NCBI RefSeq assembly: GCF_041435495.1 | Contig: NZ_CP108644.1 | Location: 4,759,501 to 4,823,500 of the forward strand | DNA length: 64,000 nucleotides | Direction of reading: 5' to 3' | From: Streptomyces sp. NBC_01116 | Lineage (GTDB): Bacteria > Actinomycetota > Actinomycetes > Streptomycetales > Streptomycetaceae | Shown: positions 58,331 through 64,000 of the stretch, piece by piece | Position numbering within the stretch: the first letter of the stretch is position 1 | How the letters are laid out: the number at the start of each line of letters is the position of its first letter | The notes under the pieces: model-generated | The model's database searches: none | Seen by the model: the letters and a program-made list of their open reading frames with translations, nothing else | What the model was told of the DNA's origin: nothing | Program-made: the position numbers and the translations under genes

Positions 58331-59403
58331 GCGGTGCCTCCACTGCGGCCGCGGTGACCGCGGATGATCAGCCAGATCAGGTACGGGGCGCCGACCGCCG
58401 CCGTGAGGACGCCCACCGGCAGTTCGGTGGGCGAGAACAGCTTGCGGGCGAGCAGATCGCCGAGGACGACGATGACCGCGCCCAGCAGCGCCGAGGACAC
58501 CAGCGGGATCTGCGCGGTCCGGGTCATCCGGCGGGCGATCTGCGGGGCGAGCAGCGCCACGAAGTCCACCGGGCCGGCCGTGCCCGTCGCCACGGACGCC
58601 AGGACCACACCGAGCGCGACGAGTCCCAGCCGTACGCGCCCCAGGCGCACGCCCAGCGCGGTGGCGGTGTCGTCGTCCATCGCGACGGTGCGCTGCGCAC
58701 GGGCCGCCCAGGCGATGGCGGGCAGCAGGATCAGCAGCGTCCAGCCGATCGGGGCGGCCTCCGGCCAGCCGCGCCCGTTCAGCGAACCGGTCATCCAGAT
58801 CTGCGCCTGCTGGGCGACCAGGTAGTCGCCCTTGGTCAGGAACAGCGTGGTCACCGACCGCAGCGCGATGGCGAAGCCGATGCCGATGAGGACGAAGCGG
58901 GTGGCGTGCAGGCCGCCGCGCCACGCGAAGACGTAGACGAGGGCCGCCGCCGCGATGCCGCCGATGACGGAGAGGTAGGGCAGGACGGTGTACGACGTGA
59001 TGCCGAAGGTCATCGCGCCGACCGTGAGCGCGCTGGCGCCCTGGCTGATGCCGATGATGTCGGGGCTGGCGAGCGGGTTGCGGGCCACGGTCTGGATCAG
59101 CGCCCCGGCGATCCCGAACGCGGCGCCCACCAGCAGCCCGACGACCATGCGCGGCAGCCGCAGCGTGCCCACGACCAGCTCGGCCGAGGAGGGCTGCCCG
59201 AGGATCACCTTCACGACCTCGCCGGGCGCGACGAAGCTCTCCCCGACGCAGAGGTAGGCGACGCAGACGGCGGCCAGCAGCACGACGAGGGCGGCCGCGA
59301 CGACGGAGGCCCGCCGGTGCAGCAGGAACCGGCCGCGCGGACCGGCCTTCACGACGGAGTAGCCGGCGGGCCTGACCCGTACCGGGGTGGACGTCCCGTT
59401 CAC
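58327..59403 (-). CDS. siderophore ABC transporter permease (FecCD family)
   Basis: A 358-residue permease with about nine or ten segments and the FecCD signatures RLPRMVVGLLVGAAFGIAGALIQTVARNPLASPDIIGISQGAS (about 103-145) and AGPVDFVALLAPQIARRMTR. GTG 59403 overlaps the upstream permease by 4 bp. It probably forms a heterodimer with that protein. Confidence 0.95.
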   Translation of the reverse strand: MNGTSTPVRVRPAGYSVVKAGPRGRFLLHRRASVVAAALVVLLAAVCVAYLCVGESFVAPGEVVKVILGQPSSAELVVGTLRLPRMVVGLLVGAAFGIAGALIQTVARNPLASPDIIGISQGASALTVGAMTFGITSYTVLPYLSVIGGIAAAALVYVFAWRGGLHATRFVLIGIGFAIALRSVTTLFLTKGDYLVAQQAQIWMTGSLNGRGWPEAAPIGWTLLILLPAIAWAARAQRTVAMDDDTATALGVRLGRVRLGLVALGVVLASVATGTAGPVDFVALLAPQIARRMTRTAQIPLVSSALLGAVIVVLGDLLARKLFSPTELPVGVLTAAVGAPYLIWLIIRGHRGRSGGTA

Positions 59404-60440
59404 GCGGGCACCGCCTTCCGGCGTACGAGGGCGACCAGGAACGGCACCCCGATCAGGGCCGTCATCACGCCCGCCGGGACCTCGCCCGGCGGGAACACGA
59501 TCCGGCCGACGACGTCGGAGACGAGCAGCATCACGGGCCCGATCAGCGCCGCCATGGGCAGCACCCAGCGGTGGTCGTTGCCGACGACCGCGCGGGCGAT
59601 GTGCGGGACGGCCAGACCGATGAACGCGATCGGCCCGGCGGCGGCGACCCCGACCCCGGTCAGCACGGTCGCCCCGAGGCCGCCGACGATCCTCACCGCC
59701 GCGACGTTCTGGCCGAGCCCCTTCGCGACGTCCTCGCCAAGCGCGAGCGCGTCCAGGCCGCGGGCGACGGAGAGCACGAGGACCGCTCCGAGGAGGAGGA
59801 ACGGCCACACCTGCTGGACGACGTCCGACTCCCGCCCGGCGATCGAGCCGACCTGCCAGAAGCGGAACTCGTCCAGCGCGGCGGCGTTCGTCGTGAGGAT
59901 CCCGACCGTCACCGACACCAGCAGCGCGTTGATCGCCGCACCGCCGAGCGCGAGCTTCACCGGGGTCGCGCCGCCGCGCCCGCTGGAGGCGATGGCGTAC
60001 ACCGCGACCGAGGCGATCGCCGCGCCCGCGAAGGCGAACCACACGTACCCGGTGAGCGTGTGGACCCCCGCGAACGCGATGGCCATCACCACCGCCACCG
60101 AGGCGCCCTGGCTGATGCCGAGGATGCCGGGATCGGCGATGGGGTTACGGGTGATGCCCTGGAGCACCGTGCCCGCGAGGGCCAGCGCCGCGCCGACCAT
60201 CAGCCCGATGAGCGTGCGCGGCACCCTCATGGTGCGGATCACCTCGGCGGCGTCGGAGTGCCCGCCGTGCAGCAGGACGTCGAACACCTCGCCCGGCGGG
60301 ATGGAACGCGCCCCCACGGCGAGGCTCAGCAGGACCGCCACCAGCAGGGCGAGCACGGCCGCGGCCGTCGAGCCCGCGCGTCGGGAGAGACGGGGAGTGC
60401 GGGGTGGCGCGGCGGTCCGCACGGGCGCTGACGCTGACAT
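59400..60440 (-). CDS. siderophore ABC transporter permease (FecCD family)
   Basis: A 346-residue permease, first gene of the importer operon. Signatures are RVPRTLIGLMVGAALALAGTVLQGITRNPIADPGILGISQGAS (about 71-113) and AGPIAFIGLAVPHIARAVVGNDHRW. ATG 60440; an iron-box-like sequence lies about 70 bp upstream. Confidence 0.95.
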   Translation of the reverse strand: MSASAPVRTAAPPRTPRLSRRAGSTAAAVLALLVAVLLSLAVGARSIPPGEVFDVLLHGGHSDAAEVIRTMRVPRTLIGLMVGAALALAGTVLQGITRNPIADPGILGISQGASVAVVMAIAFAGVHTLTGYVWFAFAGAAIASVAVYAIASSGRGGATPVKLALGGAAINALLVSVTVGILTTNAAALDEFRFWQVGSIAGRESDVVQQVWPFLLLGAVLVLSVARGLDALALGEDVAKGLGQNVAAVRIVGGLGATVLTGVGVAAAGPIAFIGLAVPHIARAVVGNDHRWVLPMAALIGPVMLLVSDVVGRIVFPPGEVPAGVMTALIGVPFLVALVRRKAVPA

Positions 60441-60509
60441 TTCACCCAATCGGGACGGACGCGGACGTGATGGAACGGGCGGGAACGCCGGGGCGCGGGG
60501 CCAGGACGG

Positions 60510-60523
60510 TAAGGCTTGGCTAA
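60510..60523. promoter_or_regulatory. possible iron box (DmdR/IdeR type)
   Basis: TAAGGCTTGGCTAA partly matches the DmdR/IdeR consensus TTAGGTTAGGCTAACCTAA and lies about 70 bp before the siderophore operon. The match is imperfect, so iron control is a suggestion only. Confidence 0.4.
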
Positions 60524-60607
60524 GTGCGCGTCTCAGTCTAAGCGGCGGGATTCCGGGGCCGACGGGGGCTTCGGGGCGGCACCCGGCCGGTCGGCACAAT
60601 GGCAGAC

Positions 60608-61279
60608 ATGGCTTCCACGGATCAGCACCCCGACCAGTACCCCGACCGGCGCCCCCTCCGGCACCCCCTGACGGTCGGCTTCGACCTCGACATGACGCTC
60701 GTCGACTCCCGGCCCGGTATCGCCGCCGCCTACCGGGCGCTGTCCGCGGAGACCGGGGTGCCGATCGACGTCGACCTGGTGGTGAGCCGGATCGGCCCGC
60801 CGCTGGAGACGGAGCTGGCGCACTGGTTCCCGGCCGACCGGGTGGCCGCCGCGGCCGACCGCTACCGGGAGATCTACCCCGACCACGCGATAGCCCCGAG
60901 CACGGCCCTCCCCGGGGCGCGGGAGTCGGTGGCCGCGGTGCGGGCGCTCGGCGGCCGGGCGCTCGTCGTCACGGCGAAGTACGAGCCGAACGCGAAGCTG
61001 CACCTGGCCCACCTCGGCATCGAGCCGGACACGGTGGTCGGCTGGCTGTGGGCGGAGGCCAAGGGCGAGGCGCTGCGCGAGCACGGTGCGCAGGTGTACG
61101 TCGGCGACCACACCGGCGACGTACGCGGGGCCCGGGCCGCCGGAGCGCTGTCGGTCGCGGTGACGACGGGCCCGTGCGACGCGGCGGAGCTGCGGACGGC
61201 GGGCGCGGACGTGGTGCTGGAGGACCTGACCGGCTTCCCGGCCTGGCTGGCCGCCTTCGAGGCGGCCCGGGTGGCGTGA
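60608..61279 (+). CDS. HAD-family hydrolase (phosphoglycolate-phosphatase-like)
   Basis: A haloacid-dehalogenase phosphatase of about 223 residues. Motif I is VGFDLDMTLVDS (about 20-31), a cap domain follows, motif II/III region is ALVVTAKYEPNAKLHLAHLGI (Thr and Lys) and motif IV VYVGDHTGDVRGARAAG (about 162-178). The substrate is unknown. The start could be ATG 60599 or 60608, neither with a clear ribosome site. Confidence 0.88.
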   Translation: MASTDQHPDQYPDRRPLRHPLTVGFDLDMTLVDSRPGIAAAYRALSAETGVPIDVDLVVSRIGPPLETELAHWFPADRVAAAADRYREIYPDHAIAPSTALPGARESVAAVRALGGRALVVTAKYEPNAKLHLAHLGIEPDTVVGWLWAEAKGEALREHGAQVYVGDHTGDVRGARAAGALSVAVTTGPCDAAELRTAGADVVLEDLTGFPAWLAAFEAARVA

Positions 61280-61291
61280 CGCCCTGCGGCG

Positions 61292-61531
61292 TCAGACGCG
61301 GTTCGCGGCCCGTTTCGGGGAGCTGGACCAGGCCGAGCGCACGACGCCCGCCGCGGCGATCAGGAACCCGACGCCCATCAGCATGCAGACCGCGTACGCG
61401 ATCGCGGGGAACGGTTCCGTGCCCAGGAAAAGTGGGGCGACCGTGACCAGAGTGGCCAGTGCGCCGACGAAGAAGACGATCGCGCCGACCTGAACAAGCC
61501 GGTCGCCTGCGCCTGAAGGAGTAGTGCTCAC
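61292..61531 (-). CDS. small two-TM membrane protein
   Basis: A 79-residue protein with two hydrophobic helices (LVQVGAIVFFVGALATLVTVAPLFLG and AIAYAVCMLMGVGFLIAAAGVV) and a basic tail, so both ends are probably cytosolic. GTG 61531. The function is unknown. It converges on the HAD gene; a 7-bp hairpin (TGACGCC/GGCGTCA, 61277-61294) spans both stops. Confidence 0.78.
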   Translation of the reverse strand: MSTTPSGAGDRLVQVGAIVFFVGALATLVTVAPLFLGTEPFPAIAYAVCMLMGVGFLIAAAGVVRSAWSSSPKRAANRV

Positions 61532-61710
61532 GCGACCAGGGTAGTTCCCTGCCCGGAGGAACTCTCCGGCGACGTCTTGTCACCGGCCCTGGGCCCATTA
61601 GCCTGGGACCGGGCGGGTCACGGTGACCCGCTGTACTGCTATCCGGAGCCGTTTTCCCCGGGAGACCGGCTCCTATCCGCACACCGACGAGTACGAGGAC
61701 GAGGACAGAC

Positions 61711-62094
61711 GTGCCCACCGGCAAGGTCAAGTGGTTCAACAGCGAGAAGGGCTTCGGCTTTCTCTCCCGCGACGACGGCGGCGACGTCTTCGTCCACTCG
61801 TCGGTTCTCCCTGCCGGGGTCGACGCCCTCAAGCCCGGCCAGCGCGTGGAATTCGGCGTGGTCGCGGGCCAGCGCGGCGACCAGGCCCTTTCGGTGGTGG
61901 TCCTCGACCCCACCCCGTCCGTCGCGGCCGCGCAGCGCCGCAAACCGGACGAGCTGGCGTCGATCGTGCAGGACCTGACGACGGTCCTGGAGAACATCAC
62001 GCCGCAGCTGGAGCGGGGCCGCTACCCCGACAAGGCCGCCGGCGCGAAGATCGCGGGCCTGCTGAGGGCGGTCGCCGACCAGCTCGACGTGTAG
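61711..62094 (+). CDS. cold-shock-domain protein with a helical C-terminal extension
   Basis: A 127-residue protein. Residues 1-66 are a cold-shock domain (GKVKWFNSEKGFGFLSRDDGGDVFVHSSVL). The C-terminal half (KPDELASIVQDLTTVLENITPQLERGRYPDKAAGAKIAGLLRAVADQLDV) is an amphipathic helical extension absent from ordinary CspA. It probably mediates dimerisation or partner binding. GTG 61711. Confidence 0.92.
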   Translation: MPTGKVKWFNSEKGFGFLSRDDGGDVFVHSSVLPAGVDALKPGQRVEFGVVAGQRGDQALSVVVLDPTPSVAAAQRRKPDELASIVQDLTTVLENITPQLERGRYPDKAAGAKIAGLLRAVADQLDV

Positions 62095-62143
62095 CGGACG
62101 GCGACCCGCGAAGGCGCTGCCGGGGCGCGGACCCTGCGGGCGG

Positions 62144-62395
62144 TCAGGCCTGGCTCTCCGCGAGGAGCCGGGTGAACCTTCCCAGGGCCGCGCGCACCGC
62201 GCCCGAGCGGGTCAGCGGCGCGCGGTCGACGCCGGCGAAGAGCGTGACGAGCACGATGTCCGCGGCCACGGCCCGGCCCGTCGTCCGCACCGCCAGCCTC
62301 CTGCCGCCGCCGAGACCGGACGGCTTCGCCGTCAGGGACGCACCGGGGTCCTCGTCATCGGCCCGGCGGGTCAGGACGAACCGCTTCCGGTTCAC
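62144..62395 (-). CDS. hypothetical protein directly downstream of and in frame with mqnD
   Basis: An 83-residue product (VNRKRFVLTRRADDEDPG at its start). The frame is the same as mqnD and is open from the mqnD stop codon onward. The ten codons between that stop and GTG 62395 read GPDHYRLRA, which also looks like protein. No ribosome site precedes GTG 62395, so translation may depend on coupling or readthrough. No family is recognised. Confidence 0.5.
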   Translation of the reverse strand: MNRKRFVLTRRADDEDPGASLTAKPSGLGGGRRLAVRTTGRAVAADIVLVTLFAGVDRAPLTRSGAVRAALGRFTRLLAESQA

Positions 62396-62425
62396 CGCCC
62401 GCAGCCGGTAGTGGTCCGGTCCCGC

Positions 62426-63304
62426 TCAGGGGAACGCGAGCGCGTCCGGGCCCAGCGGCGGTACCAGTCCCTCGGCCGCCGCGCGGGTCAGCAGGCCGCG
62501 GACCGCCGCGTAGCCGTCCTCGCCGAGGTCGGCGGTGAACTCGTTCACGTACAGCCCGATGTGCTGGTCCGCGACGGCCGGGTCCATCTCCTGGGCGTGC
62601 TCCAGGACGTAGGGCCGGGAGACCTCCGGGTGGTCCCAGGCCAGCCGGACCGAGCTGCGGACCGAGTCGGCCAGCCGGCGCAGGGTCTCCTCGCCGAGCG
62701 AGCGCTTGGCGATGATCGCGCCGAGCGGGATCGGGAGGCCCGTGGTGTCCTCCCAGTGCCGGCCCATGTCGGCGAGGTTGTGCAGACCGAAGTTCCGGTA
62801 CGTGAAACGGGCCTCGTGGATGACCAGACCGGCGTCGACCTTGCCGTCCCGTACGGCGGGCATGATCTCGTCGAACGGCATCACGACGACCTCGCCGACG
62901 CCGCCCGGGACCATCTCCGCCGCCCAGAGCCGGAACAGCAGGTACGCCGTCGAGCGCTCGCTCGGCACGGCGACGGTCCGGCCGGTCAGGTCGAGGCCCA
63001 GCTCCTTGGAGAGGACCAGCGGACCGCAGCCCCGGCCCAGCGCCCCGCCGCACGGCAGCAGCGCGTAGTCGTCGAGCACCCACGGCAGCACGGCGTAGGA
63101 CACCTTCAGGACGTCCAGCTCACCGCGCTCGGCCATGCCGTTGGTGAGGTCGATGTCGGCGAAGGTCACGTCCAGTGCGGGCGCGCCGGGGACCCGGCCG
63201 TGCGCCCAGGCGTCGAAGACGAAGGTGTCGTTGGGGCAGGGCGAGAAGGCGATCTCGATCGCGTCCCCGGCCGGGCCCCGGCTAGCTGCGGTGTCGGTCG
63301 TCAT
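62426..63304 (-). CDS. mqnD: 1,4-dihydroxy-6-naphthoate synthase (futalosine pathway)
   Basis: MqnD cleaves cyclic dehypoxanthine futalosine to 1,4-dihydroxy-6-naphthoate in menaquinone synthesis. The 292-residue protein has the family start IAFSPCPNDTFVFDAWAHGRV (about 18-38), TFADIDLTNGMA, LDVLKVSYAVLPWVLDDYALLPCGGALGRGCGPLVLS (about 63-99) and VDAGLVIHEARFTY. ATG 63304 lies inside the end of mqnB (23-bp overlap), so the two are co-translated. Confidence 0.96.
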   Translation of the reverse strand: MTTDTAASRGPAGDAIEIAFSPCPNDTFVFDAWAHGRVPGAPALDVTFADIDLTNGMAERGELDVLKVSYAVLPWVLDDYALLPCGGALGRGCGPLVLSKELGLDLTGRTVAVPSERSTAYLLFRLWAAEMVPGGVGEVVVMPFDEIMPAVRDGKVDAGLVIHEARFTYRNFGLHNLADMGRHWEDTTGLPIPLGAIIAKRSLGEETLRRLADSVRSSVRLAWDHPEVSRPYVLEHAQEMDPAVADQHIGLYVNEFTADLGEDGYAAVRGLLTRAAAEGLVPPLGPDALAFP

Positions 63305-63989
63305 GCCGGTTCCAACCTTCCAGTACGGGGGCGATCTTCCCGAACGCGTCCGTGAGCGCCGCCAGCGCGTCGCCGATCCGCCAGGCGTCCCGGTCGCGGG
63401 GGCCCACGGCGTTCGACACGGCCCGCAGCTCCGTGACCGGCACCCCGGCCCGGGCGGCGGCCTCCGCGACCCCGAAGCCCTCCATCGCCTCGGCCAGCGC
63501 CCCCGGGTGCGCGGCGAGCAGGTCCGCGGCGCGTTCGGCGGTGCCGGTCACGGTGGAGACGGTGAGGACGGGGCCGGCGGCGGCGCCGGTGGCGGCCGCC
63601 ACCGCCCGCACGAGCGCGGGCGGGGCGGTGAAGCGGTCCCGGCCGAAGCCGAGCGCGGTGACCGGCAGGAAGCCCTCGGGGGTGTCGGCGCCCAGGTCGG
63701 CGGCGACGAGGTCGCTCGCCACGACCAGCGAGCCGAGCGGCGTCAGCGGGGTGAACGCCCCGCCGATCCCGGCCGAGACGACGAGACCGTACGGCGCGGA
63801 CGCCGACGCCAGGGCGAAGGCGGTGGCCGCCGCCGCGGCGGCCGGTCCCGCACCGCCCGCCAGCACGTCGAACGGGCCGCCGCGGTGCAGCTCGCCCCCC
63901 GGCAGCGCCACGGTCTCCGCGGTGCCCCCGAACGCACGCGTGACCGCGTCCCGTTCCACCGGGACAGCGGTCACGACCAGCACACGCAC
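63282..63989 (-). CDS. mqnB: futalosine hydrolase
   Basis: MqnB removes hypoxanthine from futalosine, the step before MqnC and MqnD. The 235-residue protein is a nucleosidase of the MTAN/PNP fold: MRVLVVTAVPVERDAV start, GLVVSAGIGGAF (about 69-80), VASDLVAADLGADTPEGF and AEAMEGFGVAEAAARAGVPVTELRAVSNAVGPRDRDAW (about 167-204) with the catalytic Asp. GTG 63989; only 11 bases precede it in the window, so its ribosome site cannot be judged. Confidence 0.95.
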   Translation of the reverse strand: MRVLVVTAVPVERDAVTRAFGGTAETVALPGGELHRGGPFDVLAGGAGPAAAAAATAFALASASAPYGLVVSAGIGGAFTPLTPLGSLVVASDLVAADLGADTPEGFLPVTALGFGRDRFTAPPALVRAVAAATGAAAGPVLTVSTVTGTAERAADLLAAHPGALAEAMEGFGVAEAAARAGVPVTELRAVSNAVGPRDRDAWRIGDALAALTDAFGKIAPVLEGWNRHDDRHRS

Positions 63990-64000
63990 GGGTTACAGCC

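Noticed and set aside
1..64000. CRISPR arrays, rRNA operons, prophage or conjugative genes
   Set aside because: No spaced identical repeats of CRISPR type, no rRNA sequence and no integrase, capsid or transfer genes were seen.

Overview
The window reads as Streptomyces chromosome. It is very GC-rich, coding frames have strongly G/C-biased third positions, and GTG and TTG starts are common. The gene order (otsA, threonine-synthase homologue, cold-shock gene, groEL2, murQ, XPB helicase, mqnD/mqnB) matches, from memory, the conserved core around SCO4289-SCO4327 of S. coelicolor. No rRNA, tRNA, CRISPR array, prophage or intact transposase gene was seen. The one clear mobile trace is a 166-bp MITE-like element at 29131-29296.

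Layout. 1-2636: end of a probable trehalose-phosphatase gene, then otsA and gpgS. 2766-4603: a SAM riboswitch in front of a two-gene operon (a threonine-synthase homologue and a ThiS/CysO-type sulfur carrier) that fits the MetM/MetO homocysteine route. 4963-7306: cold-shock gene and groEL2, with alternating CIRCE half-sites. 7449-13912: ABC exporter, a Uma2-family protein, an HTH regulator, an ECF sigma factor with a probable membrane partner, and a PIG-V-like glycosyltransferase. 13958-18743: imine-reductase-like enzyme with a divergent HxlR regulator, a cupin, an orphan protein, and a 14-TM exporter behind a structured leader RNA. 18744-19774 is gene-free but carries a DasR-type palindrome and a 30-bp tandem repeat.

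19775-29340 is a probable beta-1,3-glucan utilisation locus: GH1 glucosidase, sugar ABC importer, secreted GH81 glucanase, LacI repressor and shared TTGAGAGCGCTCTCAA-like operators. The MITE lies between the lacI gene and a third operator-like site. 29526-32997 holds small genes (two hypotheticals, a SUKH-like protein, a PRC-barrel protein, Uma2, an F420/NADP oxidoreductase). 33186-36847 is an N-acetylmuramic-acid PTS operon (RpiR regulator, MurQ, EIIBC). 36983-43829 has two small genes, an MFS exporter, a Tat lipoprotein beta-propeller, an HD protein and pxpABC. 43881-47152 is copper-related (copA with CsoR-type boxes, divergent cutC). 47245-55021 has a HelD/HelR-type protein, an actinobacterial XPB and its WYL-containing companion. 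56482-60440 is a siderophore ABC importer. 60608-63989 has a HAD phosphatase, a cold-shock-domain protein and two futalosine-pathway menaquinone genes.

Two threads cross the whole window. First, RNA- and operator-level control is unusually readable (SAM riboswitch overlapping a Shine-Dalgarno, CIRCE, LacI, RpiR, CsoR, DasR-like sites, and an uncharacterised leader that buries the exporter ribosome site). Second, many gaps just downstream of stop codons carry short degenerate tandem repeats of 16-19 bp, each with a different sequence. No database search was possible, so family names rest on recognised motifs and remembered homologues.
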